Below are positions 42,392 to 51,375 of a stretch of DNA of 64,000 nt, in pieces (the first letter of the stretch is position 1; each line of letters begins with the position of its first letter). A program made the translations under genes and the position numbers. Origin of the DNA: G963665975 sp963665975. Its GTDB lineage: Bacteria; Bacteroidota; Rhodothermia; Rhodothermales; Bin80. The stretch is taken from NCBI GenBank assembly GCA_963665975.1, contig OY762508.1, forward strand, positions 2,480,001 through 2,544,000. The letters are read 5' to 3'. The notes under the pieces were generated by a model. It did no database searches. It was not told where the DNA came from and saw only the letters and a program-made list of their open reading frames with translations.

Positions 42392-44488
42392 ATGGCAATG
42401 TTAGGCGACAAACTAAAATACTTACAGGGAATCAGCGGAAAGAGGGCCGAAGTGCTCAAGGATAGCGGCGTGGAGACATGTCTGGACCTGTTGCAATACT
42501 TTCCGCGCCGGTATTTGGACCGATCGAACCTTTCGCCCGTGCGCAGCCTGAAGGTGGACGGCTCGGAAGCCACAGTAGTAGGAACGGTGCGAGAAATGCA
42601 GGAGGTGGGTCGGCGTGGTCGGACCCGCTACGAAGTAGTCATTGAAGACGAGTGGGGCGACCAGCTCAAGGGGATTTGGTTCAATGGTGTGTCATGGATC
42701 AGCAAGATTTTTCAGGTCGGAGAGCGGGTTGCGTTTCATGGTAAGGTGCAGCGATTCGGGCGGAGTGCGGCGTCAATGGCGCACCCTGACTTTGACCGGT
42801 TGGACGAAGACGGCCCGGCGCTTGATACGGGTCGCATAATATCGCTTTACAAGGGTGGTATTGCCTTGCAGCGGGTGGGGCTAACGAGCCGGGTTTTTCG
42901 CCGGCTTCTCTTTCATTTGATCAAAACGCGCGGCCTTGAAATCCCCGACATCCTTCCTACCTGGATCCAGGAGAAGTATCATCTGATCGACGGGCGTGTG
43001 GCGATCAGGGCTGCGCATTTCCCGAAGAGTCATGAGGAGCTGGAGCGGGCCAAAGAGCGCCTGATCTTCGAGGAGTTCTTCTTTCTGACACTGATGATCA
43101 GGCAACAGCGCGCCATGCGGAAGGAGCGGCCGGGCCTCAGGTTCGGTCGGCCGGGAGACCTGGTTGGCAGATTTATTCGCGATGTCTTGCCGTTTGAACT
43201 TACCGGCGGTCAGACGCAGGCTCTGCGGGAAATCATCGATGATGTGACCAGTGGCAGGCAGATGAATCGCCTGATTCAGGGCGATGTCGGTAGTGGGAAG
43301 ACAGTTGTTGCCCTGGCAGCGTTGCTGCTCGCTATTGATAGTGGCCACCAAGGGGTCTTCATGGCACCTACGGAAATTCTCGCTGAGCAGCATCATGCGA
43401 CACTGAAGAAATTCCTGGATCCGCTCGGGTTACAGTTGTGCCTCTTGAAGGGTAAACAGGGCAAGAAAGAGCGCACAAGACTTCTTGCCGATATTCAGGA
43501 GGGACGCATCCATGTAGTGGTGGGTACGCACGCCGTTATTCAGGACAAGGTTGTCTTTCACCGGCTCGGTTTTGCTATCGTGGATGAGCAGCACAGATTC
43601 GGGGTGATGCAGCGTGCGGAGCTGTTCAAGAAGGGAGAGGGCGTGCATATGCTGCTCATGACTGCGACGCCCATTCCACGGTCGCTTGCCATGACGTTGT
43701 ACGGGGATTTGGACGTGAGCCTGATCAAGGAACTGCCAGGCGGACGCAAGCCCATCCGCACGAAGGTGTTGTGGGAGACGCGGCGCGACGAATTGCATGC
43801 CCTGCTTGCTCGCGAGTTAGAGAAGGGCCGGCAGGCGTATGTGGTGTTCCCGCTGGTCGAGGAAAGCGAGAAAATGGATTTAAAGGACGCGGAGAGTGGG
43901 CTCAAGGACATGCGAGAGGCATTTCGGAATTATTCGGTCGGCCTGGTGCATGGCAAGATGCCGTCGACCGAGAAGGGAGAGGCCATGAAGCGTTTCGCGA
44001 GCGGCGAAACGGACATCCTGGTCGCCACAACGGTAATAGAGGTCGGGGTGGATGTGGCCAATGCCACCGTGATGGTTATCGAGCACGCAGAGCGTTTCGG
44101 TCTTAGCCAGCTGCACCAGTTACGCGGGCGTGTCGGGCGTGGCGGGGATCAGAGCTACTGTGTGCTCATGGCTGATTACCGGCGCACGCCGGACGCGCAG
44201 GCGCGTCTTGCCATCATGGAAGAGACCACGGACGGGTTCAGGATCAGCAACACCGACCTCAAGCTGCGGGGAGCGGGAGATTTTTTCGGAACCAGGCAAA
44301 GCGGTCTGCCGGAATTCAAGTTAGCCGACATCGTACGGGACGAAGAAATACTGAAGAAGGCCAATCAGGCGGCCGGTGAGATATTGCGAAAGGACCCGCA
44401 TCTGCGCAGCGAGGATCATACCGCCACGAGAACATACTACGAGGACTTCTATCGGAATCCATCCCGCGGGACGGCAGGAGTGGGGTAG
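42392..44488 (+). CDS. recG: ATP-dependent DNA helicase RecG
   Basis: A complete 698-residue helicase that remodels stalled replication forks. The wedge domain (LKYLQGISGKRAEVLKDSGV) comes first. The motor has Walker A in IQGDVGSGKTVVALAA, the DEQH box in FAIVDEQHRFGVMQR, motif III MLLMTATPIPRSLAMTLYGD and motif VI LSQLHQLRGRVGRGGDQSYC. The C-terminal TRG-type element (ISNTDLKLRGAGDFFGTRQS) is present. Length and order are normal. This gene marks the ordinary chromosomal backbone. Confidence 0.97.
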   Translation: MAMLGDKLKYLQGISGKRAEVLKDSGVETCLDLLQYFPRRYLDRSNLSPVRSLKVDGSEATVVGTVREMQEVGRRGRTRYEVVIEDEWGDQLKGIWFNGVSWISKIFQVGERVAFHGKVQRFGRSAASMAHPDFDRLDEDGPALDTGRIISLYKGGIALQRVGLTSRVFRRLLFHLIKTRGLEIPDILPTWIQEKYHLIDGRVAIRAAHFPKSHEELERAKERLIFEEFFFLTLMIRQQRAMRKERPGLRFGRPGDLVGRFIRDVLPFELTGGQTQALREIIDDVTSGRQMNRLIQGDVGSGKTVVALAALLLAIDSGHQGVFMAPTEILAEQHHATLKKFLDPLGLQLCLLKGKQGKKERTRLLADIQEGRIHVVVGTHAVIQDKVVFHRLGFAIVDEQHRFGVMQRAELFKKGEGVHMLLMTATPIPRSLAMTLYGDLDVSLIKELPGGRKPIRTKVLWETRRDELHALLARELEKGRQAYVVFPLVEESEKMDLKDAESGLKDMREAFRNYSVGLVHGKMPSTEKGEAMKRFASGETDILVATTVIEVGVDVANATVMVIEHAERFGLSQLHQLRGRVGRGGDQSYCVLMADYRRTPDAQARLAIMEETTDGFRISNTDLKLRGAGDFFGTRQSGLPEFKLADIVRDEEILKKANQAAGEILRKDPHLRSEDHTATRTYYEDFYRNPSRGTAGVG

Positions 44489-44572
44489 GAGACGGACGTG
44501 TGCGCGCAGGCCGGGTGGCGCGGAGCTTGGAACCTGTTCCGGCGTAGATTTGGTACATCAACGTCGCCAGTC

Positions 44573-45463
44573 ATGCAGGAGTATATCGACATATTCGTAA
44601 ACGGATACACGGGGTATGCCCGTTATCTCTGGCAAGAAATCACGCATCCCGCGTGGCACAATTATTTCTACTGGCTCATCGGGGTGTCGGCGTTTTTCTT
44701 CGCGGTGGAGATCTTTGCGCCGTGGCGCAAGGACCAGAAGAAATTCAGGAAGGACTTTTGGCTCGACCTGTTCTATGTGTTCTTTAATTTTTTCCTGTTT
44801 TCGCTCATCGTGTACAACGCCGCCTCTGATGTGGTCGTGCATCTCTTCAACGACTTCATCGGGCTATTTGGCCTCACCAATTTGGTAGCCATAGAGGTGG
44901 CTTCGTGGGCCGTATGGCTGCAACTCGTGGTGCTGTTTGTGCTGCGGGATTTTATTCACTGGAATGTACACCGGCTCTTGCACCGCGTGCCGTTTCTATG
45001 GGAGTTCCACAAGGTGCACCATTCTGTAGAGGAGTTGGGATTTGCGGCGCACCTGCGGTTTCACTGGATGGAGAACGTCGTCTACAAGGCGTTGGAGTAC
45101 ATTCCGCTGGCGATGATAGGCTTCGGCATCGACGACTTTTTTGTCGTGCACATTGCTGCGCTGGCAATCGGTCACTTCAACCATTCGAACATCACGTTGC
45201 CGCTTGGTCCACTCAGGTATGTGCTCAACAATCCGCAGATGCATATCTGGCATCACGCAAAGGCTTGGCCACACGAATTCCCCTACGGGATAAATTTCGG
45301 GCTAAGTCTGAGCGTTTGGGATTACTTGTTCAAGACGGCGGTAATCCCCCACGACGGTCGGGATATAGAACTGGGATTCCCAGACTCGGAGCATTTCCCG
45401 AAGACCTTTCTTGGCCAGAACCTCCATGGGTTCGGTCTCCCAGACAAGGAACGGGAGGAGTAA
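44573..45463 (+). CDS. Fatty acid hydroxylase superfamily protein (sterol desaturase-like)
   Basis: A 296-residue membrane di-iron enzyme from MQEYIDIFVNGYTGYARYLW. The histidine boxes are HWNVHRLLH, FHKVHH, HFNHSN and MHIWHHAK. The superfamily includes sterol C-5 desaturases, C-4 methyl oxidases and bacterial hydroxylases of carotenoids or lipids; the sequence alone does not decide. It follows recG by 84 bases. A link to the sterol-type genes 20-40 kb away is possible but not shown. Confidence 0.88.
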   Translation: MQEYIDIFVNGYTGYARYLWQEITHPAWHNYFYWLIGVSAFFFAVEIFAPWRKDQKKFRKDFWLDLFYVFFNFFLFSLIVYNAASDVVVHLFNDFIGLFGLTNLVAIEVASWAVWLQLVVLFVLRDFIHWNVHRLLHRVPFLWEFHKVHHSVEELGFAAHLRFHWMENVVYKALEYIPLAMIGFGIDDFFVVHIAALAIGHFNHSNITLPLGPLRYVLNNPQMHIWHHAKAWPHEFPYGINFGLSLSVWDYLFKTAVIPHDGRDIELGFPDSEHFPKTFLGQNLHGFGLPDKEREE

Positions 45464-45845
45464 CTCCTACATTAGTTCCCTGGGTACGCACAGCCCGGAT
45501 TCAGTCCGACAGAATATGGGAGCTAAGCCGCACCATTCTCACTGGCACGACCGGCAAACCCGACGCCGTGCTTGGTACCCGGCGGGCTTGCGTCGATTCT
45601 TGCCCATGGGGTTGTCGCGCTACGGGAAGGTGCCCAGAGCGGCTGCGGGATGAATTGATGGTAGTGGATCGAGCTGAAGAGGTCAGACATAAGGACGGGA
45701 TTCCTGTTGCCATGGACACCAACAAGTATTCCTGGTTGCATTCGGTCTGTAGGGCTGAGCCTGCGCCGTCGCAATGCTGGAAGAATGAGGAAGAACGCAA
45801 TGTCGTGTGCCCTGCAGCGTGTCCCGGCACTCTCCAGAGACCAGC
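45464..45845. other. Intergenic region between convergent genes
   Basis: About 380 bases between the hydroxylase and a convergent propeller-protein gene. Only short non-coding-looking frames. No clear terminator with a T-run was found. Confidence 0.35.
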
Positions 45846-46928
45846 TTACTGCGTGACAACCAACTCATATACACCGATCTCTCTTTCGTCCGGGACACTG
45901 GAGAGCCGGATGTACAATAATCCAGCATCGTCGCGGGCCATTATCGGACCAGGCAAGGATAGTGTTCCCAGTTGCTCCCCTTCCATACTGGCCACGGTAG
46001 CAAAGTGATCGGAGGCTCGATCATCCCCGATCCGGTCATAGTAATCCGGGCCGTAGTTCGCAAAGTACAGAACAATACGCTCACCACGAACGATAAAGAC
46101 CGAACGGGTCGTCGATGTTTCCGTCGCCAGCCTCATCAGTTCAGGAATGGGTGTGCTCACCGGTATTTCTTCTGTAGTGGGCTTCCAGGCCGGATGCTCC
46201 AGTCGGATGGTCCGGACCAGCGGTCGCTCGGCAGACGCAAGATCATACAGGTCTACTTCGTGCAACAGCGAATAGCCGACCACCATCAAGCCCGCCAATG
46301 AAATATCCAATTTCATCCACAAGTCGGCATACTCCCCCTCCTGATAAAACAAGGGGAACCGACCCATCATGGTGACCTCCTGTAACAGCGTATCCATGAT
46401 GGCTACCGAATTCTGCTCTGGTGTCTTGCGTAAGACGGATCCTCTTTGCTGACTGACATCAACCGCCGGAATTACCAACCAATCATTGTAGTACGCCAAG
46501 CCATAGTGATCATTCCGATAGATGCCCTCCGGAAAATGCATGACTCTCAGGAAGCGTCCCGTTGTATCGAAGACTGAAAAACGGCTGGCTTCCTCCACAA
46601 ACACCCTGTTGCCATGCACCACAACCTTGTCCGGTCTGTCCAACTCTCCCGGAGCTTCTCCCGGCGAGCCAAAGAATCGGACTATCTGGCCCGACCCGTC
46701 ATACACGCCAATCTGATCGGCAAGTCTGTCAGGCACGTATACCCGAAACGGGGATGCGGTCACGGTAGTGGACCGAAAGTGGCCCAAGAACAGCGAATCC
46801 GTCTCCTCCAAGAGGAAGCTGCGAAGCTTTCGGAGCTCCACCGAAGGACCACTGGATTGTGGCGAGCCACAGCCTGCGACGGCCAGTAGCACAGCAAGAA
46901 GGATGGGTACACTAATTCGATGCAGCAC
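45846..46928 (-). CDS. 6-bladed beta-propeller lipoprotein
   Basis: A 360-residue secreted protein. I place the start at GTG (46926-46928) because it gives a lipoprotein signal, LHRISVPILLAVLLAVAGC. Repeats such as IGVYDGSGQIVRFFGSPGEA and VDVSQQRGSV are typical of the 6-bladed (NHL/BF-type) propellers common in Bacteroidota. Function unknown; such proteins often sit at the cell surface. The frame is open to 47465 but the upstream part is unlike a protein. Confidence 0.75.
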   Translation of the reverse strand: MLHRISVPILLAVLLAVAGCGSPQSSGPSVELRKLRSFLLEETDSLFLGHFRSTTVTASPFRVYVPDRLADQIGVYDGSGQIVRFFGSPGEAPGELDRPDKVVVHGNRVFVEEASRFSVFDTTGRFLRVMHFPEGIYRNDHYGLAYYNDWLVIPAVDVSQQRGSVLRKTPEQNSVAIMDTLLQEVTMMGRFPLFYQEGEYADLWMKLDISLAGLMVVGYSLLHEVDLYDLASAERPLVRTIRLEHPAWKPTTEEIPVSTPIPELMRLATETSTTRSVFIVRGERIVLYFANYGPDYYDRIGDDRASDHFATVASMEGEQLGTLSLPGPIMARDDAGLLYIRLSSVPDEREIGVYELVVTQ

Positions 46929-47358
46929 GCCAATTGTGCGACCGATTAGCCGCCGAGACTGTGAACATTGAACAAGCGAGCCCTGTCCATCTTGTACAGG
47001 AATCCTACGCCGGTTGGCTTTCAAGGCGCACCCGTCCGATGGTGGAGACATTGCCCTGCTACCCGGTAGTCGGAGTAGGATCTCACTCCCGGGCAGGCAT
47101 GGGGCAATGCATTGACAGGATCCGCCATCAAACCTGTAGGAACTACGGGGTGGCAAGCATGAAGATGCTCCGTTCCATAGTCCGGCTGTAAGGCTTGCGC
47201 GCGGGATGGACTGAAACGAATTGATCGGTACTTGGACGACCTGTAACGAAACGGGCAACGGAGAACTGGAATTGACGGCGCCACAGCACCTCTTGGGCAG
47301 CCTGGTTACCTGGGCATACACGTCCAGATTCGGGCAACGTCTTTCAACGCGGTAAGCT
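46929..47358. other. Intergenic region, no recognised feature
   Basis: About 430 bases between the propeller-protein start and the end of the second sulfatase. I see no gene; it should contain the propeller gene's promoter. Confidence 0.35.
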
Positions 47359-48837
47359 TTACGGTTCCAGTGCGAAGTTCCAGCGCTCAATGTGGGATTC
47401 TGAGCGACGGTCCATGATGTCCTTGATCTGTTTTGCGACATCGGGATATTGCTCTGCCACGTCATGCAGCTCGCCTACGTCAGTGGCGAGATTGTACAAC
47501 TCGACCGGGGCGTCGGCGTCGTCATGTCCGCCGAGGCGGACTCCCTTCCAGTTGCCCATCCGGGCCGCCTGGGCGCCGTTCCAGGCACGGCCATGGTATT
47601 CCCAGTACAACTCCGACGGATTCTGCTGGCCGTCTGTGGCTAGAAGTGTGGGTAGGAAGGACACCCCATCAAGTCCTTCCTGTACGGTGGCGCCGGTGAT
47701 GGCTGCTACCGTGGGGATGACGTCCCAGAATGCAGACACGTGGTCAGTTGTCGTGCCCGGAGTGATATGGCCAGGCCAACGGGCGATCATCGGGACACGG
47801 ATACCGCCTTCGTAGACCTCTCCCTTGCCGCCCCGAAGAGTTCCGGCACTCTCGAACAACTCGGTGTCGACACCTCCCACATAGGTCGGGCCATTGTCAC
47901 TGGAAAACATCACGACGGTGTTATCGGCCAGGCCTAGCTCGTCCAGTACCGATAGAATATGTCCAACATGCGCATCCATGCGCGTAATCATCGCGGCATA
48001 CGCCGACTGGGGTCGAATATGGGGCAGGTATCCTTTATCGCCGAGATACGGCTCTTCATTGAACATCCCGTCGTATTGGGAAAGCTCCTCGTCCGGGACC
48101 TGCAGCGCCAGGTGTGGCACGACGTGAGGAAGGTAGAGCAGGAATGGTCTGTTGGCGTTGTCGCGGATGAAGGTTTCCGCCTCGTCCATCATGAGATCGG
48201 GCGCGTAATCCGGGCCCTTGTAGCGATCATACGCCGCGGGATCATTGGGGTCGTCTCCTTCGAACCGCTGGTGTGGATGGAAATAGCCGTTTCCAAGCGT
48301 GTCCCATTCGGCGTTTCGCCACAGGTGTGATGGATAGTAATTGTGCGCTTGCTTCTGGTCGAGATAGCCGTAAAAAAAGTCGAATCCCTGAAGATTGGGG
48401 ACCCCGGTCGATTCCGGCCCTCCAAGTCCCCATTTGCCAATGATGGCGGTGGAATAGCCAGCGTCCTGCAGCATGCGGCCCAGCGTAAAGGACTCTGGCT
48501 CGAGTGGCAATTGCCCCCGTTCCTCGTCATCCGCAAAGCCACCCAGTTCGTAGTTGTCGCGTACGTAGCAGTGCCCGGTATGCCTTCCTGTGAGCAATGT
48601 GCAGCGGGACGGCGCGCAGACGGGACTTCCACTGTAGTGCTGCGTGAAGCGCATGCCCTCGGAGGCTAAGCGATCAAGGTTGGGAGTCTTGATCTTGGTC
48701 TGTCCGTACGATCCGAGTTCACCATAACCGAGGTCATCGGCGAGGATATAAACAATATTGGGCTGCGGCGCTTCTTGCTCAGGCGCAGCGCATCCCAATA
48801 GGAGGAGAAGGGGGATCCAGAAAAAGAGTCGATGCAT
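47359..48837 (-). CDS. Sulfatase (formylglycine-dependent), lipoprotein
   Basis: A 492-residue arylsulfatase-type enzyme. The start MHRLFFWIPLLLLLGC is a lipoprotein signal (Cys16). The metal site is in YILADDLGYGELGSYG, the formylglycine motif is Cys74 in SPVCAPSRCTLLTGR, and TAIIGKWGLGG and VVMFSSDNGPTYVGG follow. It differs clearly from the sulfatase at 33551, so they likely act on different sulfated substrates. The exported FGE at 34921 could serve both. The frame is open to 49209 but only the signal peptide start makes sense. Confidence 0.93.
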   Translation of the reverse strand: MHRLFFWIPLLLLLGCAAPEQEAPQPNIVYILADDLGYGELGSYGQTKIKTPNLDRLASEGMRFTQHYSGSPVCAPSRCTLLTGRHTGHCYVRDNYELGGFADDEERGQLPLEPESFTLGRMLQDAGYSTAIIGKWGLGGPESTGVPNLQGFDFFYGYLDQKQAHNYYPSHLWRNAEWDTLGNGYFHPHQRFEGDDPNDPAAYDRYKGPDYAPDLMMDEAETFIRDNANRPFLLYLPHVVPHLALQVPDEELSQYDGMFNEEPYLGDKGYLPHIRPQSAYAAMITRMDAHVGHILSVLDELGLADNTVVMFSSDNGPTYVGGVDTELFESAGTLRGGKGEVYEGGIRVPMIARWPGHITPGTTTDHVSAFWDVIPTVAAITGATVQEGLDGVSFLPTLLATDGQQNPSELYWEYHGRAWNGAQAARMGNWKGVRLGGHDDADAPVELYNLATDVGELHDVAEQYPDVAKQIKDIMDRRSESHIERWNFALEP

Positions 48838-49273
48838 GGTGTTCGCCCAGTTTGTTGGGCATGCAACATACTTCGACAAATCCTTGGCGTCAATAGTGTT
48901 GGCCAAGAGTCCGGGCGGCGGGTCTGCCGATTCCGGAGCTATTCTGCCCGAGATTGAACGCCATGGCCAGGGATTCCCATGGGGCGTCTCCGGAATGGTG
49001 CTTCGACGGCCGGGTCGGCGCGGATATCCTGCCTCACCGTTTCGGCGCGGCGCCAGAAACGATGTCGTTTGCGCCCGCGCCCTCCGTGTGGCGCACCGAG
49101 TTTGCGACGGGTGCGGGATGAGTGTGGCTTTCTCTTCATGAAACTGAAATAGTTGGCGTCTATACCATATAGTTGAACAAATCAATGTACTAGGGCTACA
49201 TTTTCCCAACGTGATGTGACAAAGATGCGAGATGGGTGTTACTAACCAGTAACCGTAGTGTTAAAAAATCCTC
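48838..49273. other. Divergent intergenic region
   Basis: About 435 bases between the divergently transcribed sulfatase and DUF3052 genes, so it should contain both promoters. No motif could be assigned. Confidence 0.35.
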
Positions 49274-49693
49274 ATGAATATCGCAGGCTATTCCGGAACG
49301 CCACTGATCAAGAAGCTGGGGGTTAAGGAGGGGTTCCGCGTGTGTCTGATTGATGCCTTCGATGGGTATGATGCGCTGCTCCAGCCCTTGCCAGCCGGTG
49401 TGATCGTAGAGCGGGAGCCAGTCGAGCAGTGCGATTTTATACAGGTGTTTGTTCGAGAAAGGCGTGCTTTGCAAATGTGGCTACCCTTGCTCAAGGCCTG
49501 TTTGCTACCCAATGGGATGCTATGGATTTCCTGGCCGAAAAGGACATCATCTCTCGCCACGGACCTGGCAGGCAATATTGTGCGCGAGGACGGCCTCGGC
49601 GCTGGGCTCGTTGATGTCAAGGTCTGCGCTGTGAATGCCGATTGGTCCGCCTTGAAGTTCGTGTACAGGCTAAAGGATAGATCATTCCGTTGA
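49274..49693 (+). CDS. DUF3052-family protein
   Basis: A 139-residue cytoplasmic protein starting MNIAGYSGTPLIKKLGVKEG, with CDFIQVFVRERRALQMWLPL and LPNGMLWISWPKRTSSLATD, which match the DUF3052 layout. The function of the family is unknown. It converges on, and overlaps by 12 bases, the following propeller gene. Confidence 0.85.
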   Translation: MNIAGYSGTPLIKKLGVKEGFRVCLIDAFDGYDALLQPLPAGVIVEREPVEQCDFIQVFVRERRALQMWLPLLKACLLPNGMLWISWPKRTSSLATDLAGNIVREDGLGAGLVDVKVCAVNADWSALKFVYRLKDRSFR

Positions 49694-50725
49694 GTTGATT
49701 ACAACGGGGATAACCTGATACGGCCGATCCTCATCCTCGGTCGAATCCAGCGCATAAAACACTCCCCGATCTTCAAAGAAGATGTTTTGCAGCGTAACGT
49801 CATGTTCGGCGAGTAGGGTGCCTGAATAGCTGTATGAACGAAGGATCCATTTATTACCCATCAAAGAGAATACGGCAACTTGCTCATCTAGCAGGAACAG
49901 TTCGATCTCCTTTTCGATCTCTTGGATCGCCTTGCCGATGCTATTGAAATCTGTAGCCGTGGCATATCCTGAAATATCCCCAGACCCATGTGTCAGAGCA
50001 ATATGGCCTATTCTGTCGCTACGCACGTCATAGCTCCATACCCTGTGTGAGTAGGGCAACAGAAAATAGATTACGCCATTTTTCTCCTTGATTCGCTGTG
50101 TTCGTTGACTCCGCATAGGCACCATCAGCAAATCCGCCTCAAGGTCAGATTTCCTCAAGCCCAGGTCTTTGAATTCTCCTGATTCGGTCAGTTCAACCAG
50201 AAGTGCAGTGTTAGAATCCATAGCCGCGTTGACACTGTTCCTGCCGAGGAAGAACGACGAGCCAACACGCACAACGCTGGAAAAGGAAACCAGTCCCGGG
50301 TCGATAGTCTCCTGAAGGCATGTGTTATCCTGAATGGAATAGCCTACGATCTTGCTGGATGAACGATCTAGAACAAATACGGTGTCCTCGACTACAGCAT
50401 AAGATGTCACATCTTGAAATTCACAGGGACCTTGTCCGATGGCGCCTATTCTGTCTTTGCGCACGTTAGATGCAAGAACAAATATGCCATTGTCCCTATC
50501 GAAAACGAGTGACGAGTCGCCGGCAATTATTGTATAGCTACGGATATCGGAAATGGGAGGGACGCCTTGATCCAGGATATACTGCTTAGACTGCGCCATC
50601 CCGTCAGTAGCAATGCCGAGGCACGCCGAGAATATCAAGACCATTATTGTAGCAGCATCGCCTGGGAGGCGCGCAACGGCAGCCCTAACTGCAGGAAGTC
50701 GACGCTGGAATCGAATTCGTTGCAT
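49682..50725 (-). CDS. Predicted secreted beta-propeller protein
   Basis: A 347-residue protein. A hydrophobic segment (TIMVLIFSACLGIATDGMAQ) is a signal peptide after a longer basic start; the Met inside it may be an alternative start. Repeated segments such as GIFVLASNVRKDRIGAIGQG and RVWSYDVRSDRIGHIAL resemble the 6-bladed propeller family of the gene at 45846, with little direct similarity. Function unknown. Confidence 0.65.
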   Translation of the reverse strand: MQRIRFQRRLPAVRAAVARLPGDAATIMVLIFSACLGIATDGMAQSKQYILDQGVPPISDIRSYTIIAGDSSLVFDRDNGIFVLASNVRKDRIGAIGQGPCEFQDVTSYAVVEDTVFVLDRSSSKIVGYSIQDNTCLQETIDPGLVSFSSVVRVGSSFFLGRNSVNAAMDSNTALLVELTESGEFKDLGLRKSDLEADLLMVPMRSQRTQRIKEKNGVIYFLLPYSHRVWSYDVRSDRIGHIALTHGSGDISGYATATDFNSIGKAIQEIEKEIELFLLDEQVAVFSLMGNKWILRSYSYSGTLLAEHDVTLQNIFFEDRGVFYALDSTEDEDRPYQVIPVVINSTE

Positions 50726-50858
50726 CGCATAGATTAACGTAATCCATTACCGTTGGAAGACACGGGCGATTGGGAATAGTTTCTTTCGGCAATATCGTAG
50801 AAGCAATCTCTGGTAAGGCAGGATTGCTGTTCCAAGGCCGGTATCCGATTAATTCACA

Positions 50859-51290
50859 CTACCGTGCAGCCCGTGACAGGATTACTTGCAGGTCTGCCGT
50901 ACCCGAAAACCCGGGTCCACTCATCGTACCCCGAAAACGCAGTCGGTCATTAGCCACGTTGCCCTTCAGGTCTCCAAGCGGTGGTGTCGTGTAGAGCAGT
51001 TGCAGGCTAAGAAGGGGATGAAGGTAGCTGCCTCCAGCGATCGAAAAGGATACTGCGCCCGACGGTCCTGTAACCGTTCCCTGGCCATTTACGTGCGTTC
51101 GATCCTCGGTCATGTGTAGCTCTACGCGGAATGTATCGATCCTGCCGGTCACATTTCTGGAGGGAACGGTGCCTCTCCAGGTGCCGGTGATCGATTCGCC
51201 ATGGATCATCTCCTCTCCGGGGTCACCGGCATCGCAACCGGCTGCGGAAATAAATGTGACAAGCACTCCAAGGAAAACCCAACGGTTCAT
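50859..51290 (-). CDS. Small hypothetical lipoprotein
   Basis: A 143-residue protein from MNRWVFLGVLVTFISAAGC, a clear lipoprotein signal. The rest (ITGTWRGTVPSRNVTGRIDT … LKGNVANDRLRFRGTMSGPG) looks like a small beta-barrel, lipocalin-like fold, but I cannot name a family. It lies 85 bases downstream of the large FG-GAP protein gene, on the same strand, and could be co-expressed. Confidence 0.65.
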   Translation of the reverse strand: MNRWVFLGVLVTFISAAGCDAGDPGEEMIHGESITGTWRGTVPSRNVTGRIDTFRVELHMTEDRTHVNGQGTVTGPSGAVSFSIAGGSYLHPLLSLQLLYTTPPLGDLKGNVANDRLRFRGTMSGPGFSGTADLQVILSRAAR

Positions 51291-51375
51291 GGCGCTTGGC
51301 GAATTATTCGACGGCATGAAAAGGGGGCGCATGCGCCACGTGTGAACTGACGTTCCTGTGGTGCGCGCCTCCAAC

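Noticed and set aside
45450..45485. Hairpin after the fatty acid hydroxylase gene (AGGAGTAACTCCT)
   Set aside because: The loop is too tight and no T-run follows, so I do not call it a terminator.
44905..46008. 367-codon plus-strand frame overlapping the hydroxylase gene
   Set aside because: It is out of frame with the histidine-box gene and antisense to the propeller gene at its end.
46929..47465. Long N-terminal extension of the propeller lipoprotein
   Set aside because: The lipoprotein signal begins at the GTG near 46928; the extension is low in protein-like character.
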